Shown here in pieces: positions 19,531 through 29,167 of a stretch of DNA of 64,000 bases (within the stretch, counting starts at the first letter, position 1; every line of letters starts with the position of its first letter). Under the pieces are notes generated by a model. It did not search any database. It was not told the DNA's origin and worked only from the letters and a program-made list of their open reading frames with translations. The stretch is from an uncultured Sphingomonadaceae bacterium (GTDB lineage: Bacteria; Pseudomonadota; Alphaproteobacteria; Sphingomonadales; Sphingomonadaceae). A program made the translations under genes and the position numbers. Location: assembly GCA_913060895.1 (NCBI GenBank), contig CAJXSN010000004.1, positions 151,036-215,035 of the forward strand. Reading direction: 5' to 3'.

Positions 19531-22500
19531 TCAATCGAGCGCTTCTGCCTGCGCGCGGCTCTCGCGCGTCAGAAGCCTGTAAAGTGCAGGAATGATAAAC
19601 AAGGAGAGGATGGTCGAAGATACCAGCCCGAACATGATCGCAAAGCAAAGCGGGCGATACATCGGGCTCCCGATGGCCAGCGGAATAAGGCCTACGATCG
19701 TAGTGACCGACGTGGTCAGGATCGGCCGTAAGCGATCGGCGGCCCCCTTCGCAGCGGCATCGGCAATCGAATAGCCTTCCATTAAACGGGAATTCATCGT
19801 GTCGACCATGACGATCCCGTTGTTCACCACGATCCCGATCAGCGCGATCACCCCGACGACAGCGAAGAACGACAGGTTCAGGCCGAACGCGAAGAAGCCG
19901 AGGAATGTGCCGATCAGCGCCATTGGCATGGTCGTGATCAGAATGAATGCCTGCGGGAAACTGTCGAACACGATCACCAGCACACCGAACACCATGATGA
20001 CGGCGACCGCCAGCGCGATCCCAGCCGATCCGAAGGTCTCGGCCGTTTCCTCGGCTTCACCCCCGATTGCAAAGGAGTAGCCCTGTGGCCATTCTTCCAT
20101 CGCTGCTTCCAGTTTCGGAGTGACCGTATCGATGATTTCCGTCACGGGGCGCCCCTGATCCTTCGCAAGGACCGTTAGCGCACGCTCGCCATCCTTGTGG
20201 CTTACCGCCACGGCAGCTTCGGATTGGACGGGTTCAAGAAGAGACAGCAGCGACACGCTTTCTCCGCTCGGCGTGAACGCACGAACAAGTGCCAGTTCTT
20301 CGTATCGAGATGGCCCTCCGGCTTCGCCACCGCCGCGGCTGGGCCAGTCGGTGCCGATCCGGATTTCCAGATCGTCCTCAGGCCCCGGTGTCACGAATTC
20401 GCCGACCTGATCATTCGACAGGGCAAAGCGGATCTGTGCGGCCAAGTCGGCTTGCGTGAGGCCGAAGAAGTCCAATGCCTCGCGATTAGGACGAAGCGCA
20501 ATCTCTCCAGCTACGCTCCCCAGATTGTCGCGCACATCTACAACGCCGGATTCTTCTTCCAGCAGCGCCTGAACTTCGGCGGACAGTTCCTGCAGTTGCG
20601 GCATTTCGGAGCCGGTCAGAATAATCTCAATCGAATCGCCTGAAGTTGGCTGTCCCGTCTCGGCAACGACAAGCAGATCGGCACCGGCCACATTGGCGTC
20701 GAGGTAGGATTGCAGTTCTGCCCGAAGATCGTCGGCCAGTTCGTATCCTTCTGCATCGCGGTCGCCGCGGTCCACGAAGGTGCCTGAGAAACCAATGAAG
20801 CTTTCTGCCGTGGAGGGCTGCAAGGATGCGGCAACCGAACCGCCAGCAAAAGGGCTTTTGCTGCCAACCAGCTTCAGGACACTCGCGAAGTAGGGTTTCT
20901 CCAGAAGCAGCTCGCCAACCTCGTCCGCGATGCGCTGCGAGGTTGCCAGCTGGGTCGAAGCGGGTAGCTCGATATTGATGCCCAGATTTTCCCCGTCGAT
21001 TTTAGGATAGAGGACCAGAGAAGTCTGCGCGATCGCCACACAGGAAAGGATGAACACACCCACCGCTCCGCCGACCCACGTCCAGGCGCGCTTGCGACTG
21101 GAAATGATGTTTTCCTGATTCCACCGCTCAAGCCATTTCGAGGCATCGGCGGACAGGCGGTCGGCCTTGCTTGCCTCTTCTTTTGTTTCGCCCTTGGCCA
21201 CCCCTTCCAGCAGATAACGTGAGAGCGGGACTGCCGCGAACAGCGCCACGATATAAGCCAGAATAAGACAGGCAATCGCCGTGATCGGCAACACCCGGAT
21301 AAACTTCCCCGACACCCCGCCGATCGCCATCAATGGCGCAAGCGCGAGAATGGTTGTCAACTGCCCGGCAAATGCCGGCATTGCGTATCGGTCGATCGTG
21401 CTCAGCGCCGCTTCGCCGAAGGTTTTCTTGTTGGTGTAGATATCCTCGTGAAGGCCCTCCATCATCAGGATGAAGACGTCGACCAGCAAGCCGAGCGCCA
21501 GCACCATGCCGATGATCACCAGTTCGTTCAGCGAATAGCCCATCAACAGAATGACGACAAGCACCCCGCAGAACGTTACCGGGATCGATAGTCCGGCGAT
21601 CAATCCTTCACGCCAGGTCAGCACCAGGAACAGAATGATGAAGACTGCCAGCATGGCCTGCCAGCCATTGTTGAATACGCTGGTCAGCGAATCCCAGATC
21701 GTTTCCGCCTCGTTCTGCATGACGGTATGCTCGACCCCTTCGGACCATGCATTGGTTTGCGAATAAGTCTCGATATCCTCCAGAACGTTGTCGATCAGCT
21801 GGATGGTGTCCGCGCCCGGAACTTTCTTTACCGACAGGCTGACGGAAGGACGGAAGCGTTCGCCGCCTTCGCTGTAAAAGGTGCGCGATTCTTCCGTTTC
21901 GAGCTGGCGGCGGACTATGGCGACTTCGCCCAGAAGAACAGGACGACCGGATGCCCCATCGCCGAAGCGCGCTACGGGCAATGCGCGCAAATCGTCCACT
22001 GTCTGGAACTGGCCCTCCAGCCGGACGACTGCACCGATTTCCTCACTGTCGATCTCGCCAAAGGGCTGTTCCAGATTCGCGCGGCTGATCGCGTCGCGCA
22101 CCTGCACTGGAGACAAGCCAAGCGCCAGAAGCCGCTGTGGCTGCAATAACACCTGGACGACTTCCTCGCGCACACCGGCCAGATCGACTTCGTTAACGCC
22201 GCCGATCCTTTCGAGCCGATCTTGAAGATTCTCGCCCAGCGAACTGAAAGCCGCCGGACCGGCATCGCCGTAAAGTGCGACTGTAAGCACAGGTCGATCG
22301 TCGACGGAAACCTGCTCGATTGTCGGTTTATCGGCTTCGGACGGAAGGTTTGCCTCGGCATCGGCCACAGTTTCGCGCAGGCGCGCGATGGCTTCGCCGG
22401 AATCTGCGCTGGCGTCGAATTCGACCGAGATGAGAGAAAAGCTGTCGAAGGAAGCGCTGTTGATCGCCTTTACGTCTGCAAGCGTTGTCAGCTCGTCTTC

Positions 22501-22800
22501 GATCTCCTGCGTGACCTGCTCTTCCATCGTGGTCGGGTCTGCGCCTGGCCAGGTGGTGGTTATAGTAGCCTGCGGGATGTCGAGATCGGGAAGAGATTCC
22601 TTGATCAAGCTGAAATAAGCCATCAGCCCGCCGACAACGAAAAGGGTCGTAAGGAGGATGCCGAAGGTGGTTTTCAGGAAGAAAAACTTCTTGAAGCCAC
22701 TCGCATTGGCGACGGCCTCGCTTTCCTGACGAACCTCGCTATCGCTTGCGTCATCGGACAGATTTTCGGCCTGTGCATCGATATTCTTGTCGTCGCTCAT
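19531..22800 (-). CDS. RND efflux pump permease
   Basis: 1089 residues. An inner-membrane proton-driven pump of the RND family (AcrB-like, HAE group). Twelve membrane helices in two sets of six are separated by two large periplasmic loops; the motifs TTFGILLTTLFVVGG near the start, VEEQVTQEIEDELTTL, AVFIILFLVLTWREGL and NNGIVMVDTMNSRL are typical, and a cytoplasmic N-terminal extension of about 35 acidic residues is unusual. It overlaps the adaptor gene by 4 bases. With the adaptor and outer-membrane factor it forms a tripartite pump; substrates are unknown. Confidence 0.93.
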   Translation of the reverse strand: MSDDKNIDAQAENLSDDASDSEVRQESEAVANASGFKKFFFLKTTFGILLTTLFVVGGLMAYFSLIKESLPDLDIPQATITTTWPGADPTTMEEQVTQEIEDELTTLADVKAINSASFDSFSLISVEFDASADSGEAIARLRETVADAEANLPSEADKPTIEQVSVDDRPVLTVALYGDAGPAAFSSLGENLQDRLERIGGVNEVDLAGVREEVVQVLLQPQRLLALGLSPVQVRDAISRANLEQPFGEIDSEEIGAVVRLEGQFQTVDDLRALPVARFGDGASGRPVLLGEVAIVRRQLETEESRTFYSEGGERFRPSVSLSVKKVPGADTIQLIDNVLEDIETYSQTNAWSEGVEHTVMQNEAETIWDSLTSVFNNGWQAMLAVFIILFLVLTWREGLIAGLSIPVTFCGVLVVILLMGYSLNELVIIGMVLALGLLVDVFILMMEGLHEDIYTNKKTFGEAALSTIDRYAMPAFAGQLTTILALAPLMAIGGVSGKFIRVLPITAIACLILAYIVALFAAVPLSRYLLEGVAKGETKEEASKADRLSADASKWLERWNQENIISSRKRAWTWVGGAVGVFILSCVAIAQTSLVLYPKIDGENLGINIELPASTQLATSQRIADEVGELLLEKPYFASVLKLVGSKSPFAGGSVAASLQPSTAESFIGFSGTFVDRGDRDAEGYELADDLRAELQSYLDANVAGADLLVVAETGQPTSGDSIEIILTGSEMPQLQELSAEVQALLEEESGVVDVRDNLGSVAGEIALRPNREALDFFGLTQADLAAQIRFALSNDQVGEFVTPGPEDDLEIRIGTDWPSRGGGEAGGPSRYEELALVRAFTPSGESVSLLSLLEPVQSEAAVAVSHKDGERALTVLAKDQGRPVTEIIDTVTPKLEAAMEEWPQGYSFAIGGEAEETAETFGSAGIALAVAVIMVFGVLVIVFDSFPQAFILITTMPMALIGTFLGFFAFGLNLSFFAVVGVIALIGIVVNNGIVMVDTMNSRLMEGYSIADAAAKGAADRLRPILTTSVTTIVGLIPLAIGSPMYRPLCFAIMFGLVSSTILSLFIIPALYRLLTRESRAQAEALD

Positions 22801-24128
22801 CGGGCGTTGCTCGTTCGATTACTCGACTGGCGCGTCTTATCACCGATGCGGCGAACCCGGTCGCCATCCGAAAGCCGTTCCACACCGCTGGTGATGATGG
22901 GCGTTCCAGCGTCCAGTCCCGACGCTATGGCGACGCCTTCGATACCTTGCAGGCCCAGTTCCACCGCAGTGCGGCGGGCAATTCGGGTTTCGGGATCATA
23001 GACAAAAACAAACGCCTGATTATCTTCGAAACGGATGGCGTCGTAAGCGACAATCGCGGTTTCTAAAGCCCGTCTGCCAGCGATCCAGGTGGTGACGAAC
23101 TCTCCATCCTGCAAGCGGATGGCACCGCTGTTGGTACGCAGAGTAACCTGAAAAGATCGCCTTTCCGGATCGAGCGATGGTGAAATTGCCACCACGCTTC
23201 CTCGCACGGCGTAGTCGCTCGCATTAAGTCCCGGCGCACGACCCGCACCAACGCCGGGCCGCGCGTCCGTTTTCCGTGCCGTAGCCGCCATACGATCCCC
23301 GGCCTCGACCAGCACTTCGGCCCCGATCTCGATCGCATCACGCTCGAATGCAGGCAATTGCACCGTGATTTCGAAACGGGAGGGGTTTATTATGACCACC
23401 GGAACGCTCGACAAAGCACCGGACTCGCTGTTTGTCTGGATTACCTGCGGTGAGAAATACTGCCCCTGTTCGATATTAAGGCGGGCAATGATCCCATTGA
23501 TCGGGGAGACGATACGGCTTTCGCTGACGCTGACTTGCGCCTCGTCCACACCAGCTTGGGCCGCGTCGACATTGGCTCGAACTGCGGCAAGCTGCGCATC
23601 GGCTTGCTGCTTGCCGGCGCGTGCTTCGGCCAACCGGGCTTCGGCCTCATCATATTCCTGCTGGGACGCCGAATCGAGCGCAAGCAATTGCCGGTACCGT
23701 TCGAAAGTTGCTTGAGCCAATTCCAGACTTGCCGCAGCCTGCTTCTGGTTGGCCTGTGCCACGGTCACTTCGGTCCGGGCGTTGGTCAGTGTCGAGCGGG
23801 CACTGGCGACACCGGCCTGGGCACGGGCCTGCTGCTGATAGGCAATGACCTGTCCCTGGCGCACACGGTCGCCCTCCTCCAGACGAGGATCGAGATAGGC
23901 GACGCGTCCTGCGCTTTCGAAGCTCAGGAATTCCCTTTCGCCAGCGCGCGCGGTGCCCTGGGCATAGACCCATGACTGGATCGACCCTTCGGCGACACGG
24001 GCGACACGAACGCTGACTGCCTGTGCCTGCTCGGCTGCAGCCTTTTCTTCTTCGCTTGGTTCGTCGGCACCGCCACCGCACGCGGCAAGCAGGAAGAAAA
24101 GGCTGACAATCAAAGGCGTGCGTATCAT
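22797..24128 (-). CDS. RND efflux periplasmic adaptor, lipoprotein
   Basis: 443 residues. The signal peptide ends in a lipobox (FFLLAACGGG). A membrane-fusion-protein fold is seen: a beta-barrel/lipoyl half (VAYLDPRLEEGDRVRQGQVIA), a long helical hairpin rich in A and Q (residues about 100-190), then SRIVSPINGIIARLNIEQGQYFS closing the lipoyl domain. The acidic EEEKAAAEQAQ after the lipid anchor is not conserved. It links the permease to the outer-membrane factor; start and stop overlap both neighbours by 4 bases. Confidence 0.92.
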   Translation of the reverse strand: MIRTPLIVSLFFLLAACGGGADEPSEEEKAAAEQAQAVSVRVARVAEGSIQSWVYAQGTARAGEREFLSFESAGRVAYLDPRLEEGDRVRQGQVIAYQQQARAQAGVASARSTLTNARTEVTVAQANQKQAAASLELAQATFERYRQLLALDSASQQEYDEAEARLAEARAGKQQADAQLAAVRANVDAAQAGVDEAQVSVSESRIVSPINGIIARLNIEQGQYFSPQVIQTNSESGALSSVPVVIINPSRFEITVQLPAFERDAIEIGAEVLVEAGDRMAATARKTDARPGVGAGRAPGLNASDYAVRGSVVAISPSLDPERRSFQVTLRTNSGAIRLQDGEFVTTWIAGRRALETAIVAYDAIRFEDNQAFVFVYDPETRIARRTAVELGLQGIEGVAIASGLDAGTPIITSGVERLSDGDRVRRIGDKTRQSSNRTSNAR

Positions 24129-25645
24129 TGACCTGTATCCTGTGGAACGGAGGCGGCATCCGGTTCGGCCGGGCCATCACCAACGAAAGCTGGAGTCGTC
24201 GCGGGCGTGCCGAAGCCTCCACCCAAAGCAAGATGCAGGGCTATCCTGTTTTCCAGCCGCGCGCGGCGGGTGGCGATAACCGCGCTTCGCGCATCGAGCG
24301 CACCCTGCTGGCTCTGCAGAACGGTCAGAAACGGATCGATGCCGGCACGGTAACGATTGAAGGAGACATCGACCGAACTCTGCGAGGCGTCGGCTGCCCT
24401 CGCCAGCGCCGCTTCACGCGCAGCCAGTTCGCCGTCCACTGCCAGCGCCGTTTCGACTTCTGACAGGGCTGTGAGAAGCGTATCGGCATAGAGTTCCACG
24501 GCCTCTTTGCGCTGTCCTTCGGCAAGCCGGACCTGAGCCCGCAAACGCCCCCCCTGAAAAATCGGCTGGAGAAGACCTCCCGCTATCGACCAGATCAGGA
24601 AATCGCCATCGAGAAGATCACCAAGCGCATCACTTGCCGTCCCGGCCGACCCTGTAAGGGAGAGCGAGGGAAGTAGCGAACGCTGTGCAGCGGCAGTCCG
24701 GTATCCAGCCGCGCGCAAATTGAACTCGGCAGCGGCAACATCCGGTCTGCGGGTCAGCAGTTCGACTGGCAGTCCGACAGGTGGCGCCGCGGGCACTACT
24801 GGCAGCACCGCGGGGGTGGGAAGCGAGCCTTCCGGATAATCACGCAACACAATTTCGAGCTGACGCGTCAACCGCTCAACTGCTTCCTCACGCTGCTGCA
24901 AACCGGCTACCGCCGATTCCAGATTTGAAATCGCCAGCAATTTATCGTTTGGTGGTGCTATCCCGACGTCGGCCCGGTTGCCAACCTGCCTAGCGATTTC
25001 TCCAAAGGTTTTAACGACCTCCTGAGAAAGGCTGACCTGTGCCCGCGCCTCTACAAGGTTGAAATAAGTTTGCGCGGTTTGCGCTGCTATGGCTTGCCGC
25101 GCAGCTCGTAGGTTCGCTTCGCTGGCGAGGAAGTCCTCTCTCGCGGCGGCGCTGCGCGCACGAATCGCTCCGAACAAATCGGTCTGCCAACTCACATCGA
25201 CCGAAAGCGCATAATTTTCGGTGATGAAACCCGATGCCGCCTCATCTCCATCAGGCACGCCGGGAATAGCGCCAATGGGCCCCAGACCACCCAGCGTTTG
25301 CCGAGAACGCGAAGCGTTCGCAGAAGCAGAAACCTGCGGCAGCTGGGCCGCGCGCTCGATACGGCCCTGCGCCCATGCTTGCTCTACGCGCGCCAGAGCT
25401 TGGCCGACCTGAGGGCTTTCGCTGACCGCCTCGTCTATTAGCCGGACCAGTTGTTCGTCACCGAAACGCTTCCACCACTGGTCGTCAGCTTGAGCAGGGA
25501 CACCTCCGGCGGCAAAAGCTACGGGCAGTTCACGCGCAAGATCGGGCCGGTCCAATTGCGGGGATACGCATGCTGAAAGGGTTCCTGCAATGATTAGTGC
25601 GAGCAGCAGGCTAGGGTTTCGAAGCGAAGAGGATCGAAAAGACAG
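24125..25645 (-). CDS. RND efflux outer-membrane lipoprotein, NodT type
   Basis: About 506 residues if read from the CTG at 25643-25645. The TolC/NodT pattern is clear: a lipobox (IIAGTLSAC), FGDEQLVRLIDEAVSESPQVGQALARVEQAWAQGRIERAA, YALSVDVSWQTDLFGAIRARS and the repeated helical barrel. It forms the trimeric exit channel. Start choice: the frame opens at a TTG at 25693, but a perfect AAGGAG (25653-25658) sits 7 bases before a CTG, and starting there gives a normal 22-residue lipoprotein signal. The longer form would put about 16 extra polar residues before the signal peptide. No ATG or GTG is suitably placed. Confidence 0.88.
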   Translation of the reverse strand: MSFRSSSLRNPSLLLALIIAGTLSACVSPQLDRPDLARELPVAFAAGGVPAQADDQWWKRFGDEQLVRLIDEAVSESPQVGQALARVEQAWAQGRIERAAQLPQVSASANASRSRQTLGGLGPIGAIPGVPDGDEAASGFITENYALSVDVSWQTDLFGAIRARSAAAREDFLASEANLRAARQAIAAQTAQTYFNLVEARAQVSLSQEVVKTFGEIARQVGNRADVGIAPPNDKLLAISNLESAVAGLQQREEAVERLTRQLEIVLRDYPEGSLPTPAVLPVVPAAPPVGLPVELLTRRPDVAAAEFNLRAAGYRTAAAQRSLLPSLSLTGSAGTASDALGDLLDGDFLIWSIAGGLLQPIFQGGRLRAQVRLAEGQRKEAVELYADTLLTALSEVETALAVDGELAAREAALARAADASQSSVDVSFNRYRAGIDPFLTVLQSQQGALDARSAVIATRRARLENRIALHLALGGGFGTPATTPAFVGDGPAEPDAASVPQDTGQ

Positions 25646-25990
25646 GTCGGAACTCCTTGTCGGTAACGAGCCCTGCCCGTAGGAGTGGGCCAATTCAATA
25701 TCAACTGAACGTCTTGAAATAGATGAATTTGAGCGTATTTGAAAGCTGGCTGCTAACGTCGATCAAGCTCATGTCTAAGGATCGTTTGAGCAGAGTGGCA
25801 TGCAGGCACCGGCAAAGACAATCTCGTTCTCGAGAGTGATGGCCAAATCGATGCTCCGCAAAACTACGCAGCAAGTTATGCCATGGACGCTGACGACAGA
25901 CACTGCTCCTGATCCAGACAGAAATGAATGGAGGGACACTGGTGTACCGCCCATTCAGGCAAGCCGGTAGCCTTCAAACTTTTCTTTTTC
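25646..25990. other. Intergenic region between efflux operon and copB
   Basis: About 345 bases. It must carry the promoter of the efflux operon on its left side (the AAGGAG ribosome-binding site is at 25653-25658) and the end of the copA-copB transcript on its right. No recognisable gene, hairpin with T-tract or operator was seen. Confidence 0.35.
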
Positions 25991-26977
25991 CTAAAACCAG
26001 AAACGCATGCCCAGCACGAAATTGGTGGTGCTTGTATCCTCGCCAGACTGCCGAATGTAGTCGGCGCTACCACCGACTTTCCATTCCTGCGCAATACCGA
26101 TGTATGGCGCGAATTCTCGGGCGATTTCATATCGCAGGCGCAACCCTGCCTCGATCGTATCCAGGCCGGCACCGATGCCCAAATCCGGCACATGCTGTGC
26201 TGCCAAATTTACTTCTGCTCGCGGTTGCAGGATCACGCGCTGGGTGATTTTCTGGTCCAGCTCGGCCTCGATCCGCGCGGTCAAGTCGCCGCGATCCGAC
26301 AAGAATACGGCAGCATCGATCTCGAAAAAATAGGGTGCCAGGCCTTGAATCCCGATGACCGCATGAGTGCGATCACGGGGCGCAAGGTCTTGCCGGATGC
26401 CAGCTTGCAGGTCGAAATAGGGTCCGATCGCGCGGCTATAGAGCGCCTGCACTTCGGCGGCCTCGATTTCCTCGCCGAAACTGCCTTCACCTTCGGACTT
26501 GAACCAGAGTTTATCCAAATCCCCGCCGTAATATGCCTGAGCATCCCACTGATATCCATCGCGGCCTTCGCGAACCAGATACTCCGCGCGATCGGCCTGG
26601 AACCAGAACGTGGTCATACCTCCATTTTCATGCGCCAGAGCTTCTCGGCTGGAGCGCATGGCTTCTGCTCCCCAGATCGTGTCAGCCGCACGCGCCGGGC
26701 CGGTCCCCGCAGCGGGAGGCAGGTGAGTGTCTGGCCACGGCGTCGACATAGCCGCGTGATCCATTCCGACATGGTCGGCAGATTGCTCGGCAGGCTCGCA
26801 TTGCCCCTCTGCCACCGGATGCCCCATCGCACGGTGGCTGTCGGCTTCCTGCTCGCAGGTCGCTTCGGCCCTGGCTTGCATCATGGTCTGATGATCGTGT
26901 TTCTGTGCAATGGAAGCAAAAGGTGTGGCCAAAGCAATCGCGCACACTCCGATGCAGAACAGGCGCGTTGCTGTCAT
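25991..26977 (-). CDS. copB: Copper resistance protein B, outer membrane
   Basis: 328 residues with a signal peptide (ends ASIAQK). The N-terminal half is rich in H and M (KHDHQTMMQARAE, SHRAMGHPVAEG, HVGMDHAAMSTPW), a likely copper-binding segment; the C-terminal two thirds is a CopB/PcoB beta barrel (WDAQAYYGGDLDKLWFKSEGEGS, PYFDLQAGIRQD) ending in WF. PcoB-type proteins sit in the outer membrane and work with the CopA oxidase. Its ATG overlaps the copA stop by 4 bases. Confidence 0.92.
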   Translation of the reverse strand: MTATRLFCIGVCAIALATPFASIAQKHDHQTMMQARAEATCEQEADSHRAMGHPVAEGQCEPAEQSADHVGMDHAAMSTPWPDTHLPPAAGTGPARAADTIWGAEAMRSSREALAHENGGMTTFWFQADRAEYLVREGRDGYQWDAQAYYGGDLDKLWFKSEGEGSFGEEIEAAEVQALYSRAIGPYFDLQAGIRQDLAPRDRTHAVIGIQGLAPYFFEIDAAVFLSDRGDLTARIEAELDQKITQRVILQPRAEVNLAAQHVPDLGIGAGLDTIEAGLRLRYEIAREFAPYIGIAQEWKVGGSADYIRQSGEDTSTTNFVLGMRFWF

Positions 26978-28788
26978 GCTGGCGCTCCCTCTGGAGCCAC
27001 GGTCACGATCTGGAACATACCGGAATGCATGTGATAGAGCAGATGGCAGTGAAACGCCCAGTCGCCTTCCTCGTTCGCAGTAAGGTCGAAGGTCGCACTA
27101 CCCCCTGGCTGCACAATCACCACGTTCTTTTGCGGCTGGAAGCCGACGGGTGCGCCGTTCATAAGCTCGAAGAACAGGCCGTGCAGATGGATGGGGTGCG
27201 CCATCATGGTATTGTTCACCAGTTTTACGCGGACGCGTTCGTTGTAAGCGAAACGAATGGGGTCGTCGCTTACGGCGGTGAATTTCTGCCCATCGAACGA
27301 CCACATATAACGTTCCATATTGCCCGTGAGATGGATCTCCATCTCGCGTGACGGCGGGCGAGTATCTTCATGCGGCTTAAGCGCCCTCAAATCCTTATAC
27401 GTCAGCACGCGGTGGCCGATTTTCTCAAGTCCGATACCGGGATCGCCCATCCGGTCGACAGGGTTCATAGCGACCATATCGATACCGGGGCCGACTTTGA
27501 CATCGGGCGGCAGCAGTGACGTATCGCGCATATTCATGCTGCTCATTTCCATGATGGACATCGGCTCCGACGCTGTAGTGCTTTTGGGCATGGCATGCCC
27601 CATCGCGCTATGGTCCGCCTCGCCTTGTTTCATCGCATCCGGCTCTATCGCGCCATCATCCATGCCCCCGTGATTCATCCCGCTCATCCCCATATCCGCC
27701 ATCGTCAGCAGAGGCGGATCGCGCAAAGCAGGAACCGAAGCACGCGCTCCGGGCCGACTGGCAAGTGTTGCCAATGCCATGCCAGAGCGGTCCATCGATT
27801 CAGCGACGATCGTCATCGCCTCGCCGACCGGCTCGACGACTACATCGTAGGTTTCAGCCGTACCGATCTGGAATTCCTGCACAGGGACGGGGCGTACCGG
27901 TAACCCGTCTGCGGCAACGACATTCATTGTCGCACCGGGAATGCGCACATTGAAAAAGCTCATTGCGCTGCCATTGATGATCCTCAGCCGGATGCGCTCA
28001 CCCTTATTAAACAGGAACTCCGGTCCTTCTTTTGGTCCGAACCCGTTGGCGAGATAGGTATAGGTCGATCCGGTCACGTCGATGATATCAGTCGCCATCA
28101 TTCGCATCCGGGCCCACATCCGGCGCTGTTCGCTATTCATCGGATAGTCGTCGGTGGCGGTAGTCTGTTGGTAGTTGAAGTAGCCTTCGCCCTGCTTCAG
28201 CTTGGTCATGATCGTATGCGGATGAAGCGGCGTAAACTCACTCAGCAGCAGGACATATTCCCTGTCAGCCTGAATGGGATCCGGCCCTGCTGGATCGATG
28301 ATCAGCGGGCCGTAGTGGCCAGCTTGCTCCTGCATTCCGGAATGCGAGTGCCACCAATAGGTGCCCGCCTGGCGGATCGGAGGCAGATCGTATACGAACC
28401 GCTCGCCCGGTCTGATGCCGGGAAAACTGACACCGGGAACGCCATCATACTGGAACGGCACCAGCAGTCCGTGCCAATGAATGGAGCTGTCTTCGTCCAG
28501 CATGTTTGTCACGTTCAGTTTGACTGGCTCACCTTCCCTGAGGCGAACAAGCGGCCCGGGAACACTGCCGTTGACAGCAACACCGTGGCCTTTGCGGCCC
28601 TGAACCATCCGCTGTCCTGCGGCGATCGTGAGATCGATGTTCGATCCCGAAACCTCGTCAAATCCCTGACGCAGTATGCCACCATGACTGATATCGCCTC
28701 CGCGCGCCCAAGCAGGTGCCGCCAGCGCGCTGGCTCCCACCAGACCGGTGCCGATAAGTTGACGGCGGGAAACAGTTAATTTGGACAT
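26974..28788 (-). CDS. copA: Copper resistance multicopper oxidase CopA
   Basis: 604 residues from the ATG at 28788. A twin-arginine signal (SRRQLIGTGL) directs the folded protein to the periplasm. Multicopper oxidase ligands are seen in HWHGLL, WWHSHSG, the late HPIHLHGLFFE and AFHCHLLYHMHSG. The linker between about residues 370 and 460 holds several MSGMNHGGM-type methionine/histidine repeats that bind copper. The enzyme oxidises Cu(I) in the periplasm and protects against copper. It is first in the copA-copB operon and lies head-to-head with csoR. Confidence 0.95.
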   Translation of the reverse strand: MSKLTVSRRQLIGTGLVGASALAAPAWARGGDISHGGILRQGFDEVSGSNIDLTIAAGQRMVQGRKGHGVAVNGSVPGPLVRLREGEPVKLNVTNMLDEDSSIHWHGLLVPFQYDGVPGVSFPGIRPGERFVYDLPPIRQAGTYWWHSHSGMQEQAGHYGPLIIDPAGPDPIQADREYVLLLSEFTPLHPHTIMTKLKQGEGYFNYQQTTATDDYPMNSEQRRMWARMRMMATDIIDVTGSTYTYLANGFGPKEGPEFLFNKGERIRLRIINGSAMSFFNVRIPGATMNVVAADGLPVRPVPVQEFQIGTAETYDVVVEPVGEAMTIVAESMDRSGMALATLASRPGARASVPALRDPPLLTMADMGMSGMNHGGMDDGAIEPDAMKQGEADHSAMGHAMPKSTTASEPMSIMEMSSMNMRDTSLLPPDVKVGPGIDMVAMNPVDRMGDPGIGLEKIGHRVLTYKDLRALKPHEDTRPPSREMEIHLTGNMERYMWSFDGQKFTAVSDDPIRFAYNERVRVKLVNNTMMAHPIHLHGLFFELMNGAPVGFQPQKNVVIVQPGGSATFDLTANEEGDWAFHCHLLYHMHSGMFQIVTVAPEGAPA

Positions 28789-28818
28789 GGGTCTTGCAAC
28801 TCCTTGGAGGGTCCAACT

Positions 28819-28861
28819 ATATACCCCCCCTATGTATTGCAAGATGCCCCTATAGGGTATT
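28819..28861. promoter_or_regulatory. Two CsoR-type operator boxes between copA and csoR
   Basis: The copA-csoR gap holds two G/C-run dyads: ATACCCCCCCTATGT at about 28821-28835 and GCCCCTATAGGGTAT at 28846-28860. The second is a near-perfect CsoR/RcnR-style box (run of C, TAT core, run of G). Placement between the divergent copper genes fits repression by the CsoR protein encoded next door, relieved by Cu(I). Confidence 0.7.
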
Positions 28862-28879
28862 TTCTGAGTCGGAGTTTTC

Positions 28880-29155
28880 ATGGCTGAAGCACAAGATCGG
28901 AAGATTGTGAATCGGTTGCGCCGGGTCGAAGGCCAGGTTCGCGGTGTTGCGCAAATGGTCGAAGATGATCGCTATTGCATCGACATCCTCAATCAGATCC
29001 AGGCGGTGAAAGCTGCGCTGGGCCGCGCGGAAAGCGAGATCCTGAAACGGCACGCGCAATGCTGCGTGACCGAGGCGATCATCAGCGGCGACGCAGACGA
29101 GCAAAAAACCAAATTCAATGAGCTGATCGACCTGTTCGAAAAAGCAAAGCGGTAA
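28880..29155 (+). CDS. csoR: CsoR-family metal-sensing repressor
   Basis: 91 residues, full length for the family. CsoR proteins are all-helical tetramers without a classical HTH. The Cu(I) ligand pattern C-x-H-C is present: YCIDILNQIQAV supplies the first cysteine, and KRHAQCCVTEAI the histidine and second cysteine. The next gene starts 12 bases downstream. It probably represses both itself and the copA operon through the boxes at 28,819-28,861. Confidence 0.9.
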   Translation: MAEAQDRKIVNRLRRVEGQVRGVAQMVEDDRYCIDILNQIQAVKAALGRAESEILKRHAQCCVTEAIISGDADEQKTKFNELIDLFEKAKR

Positions 29156-29167
29156 GGACGAGCGAAG

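Noticed and set aside
19117..19648. Minus-strand frames suggesting a transposase fragment.
   Set aside because: No transposase motif, no terminal inverted repeats and no target duplication could be identified.
25640..25693. Peptide LPTRSSDL at the start of the efflux lipoprotein frame, similar to the TruSeq adapter artefact PTRRSSDL.
   Set aside because: The underlying bases do not match the TruSeq adapter, and the DNA continues normally with a ribosome-binding site and signal peptide. It is coincidence, unlike the true adapter at 63,958.
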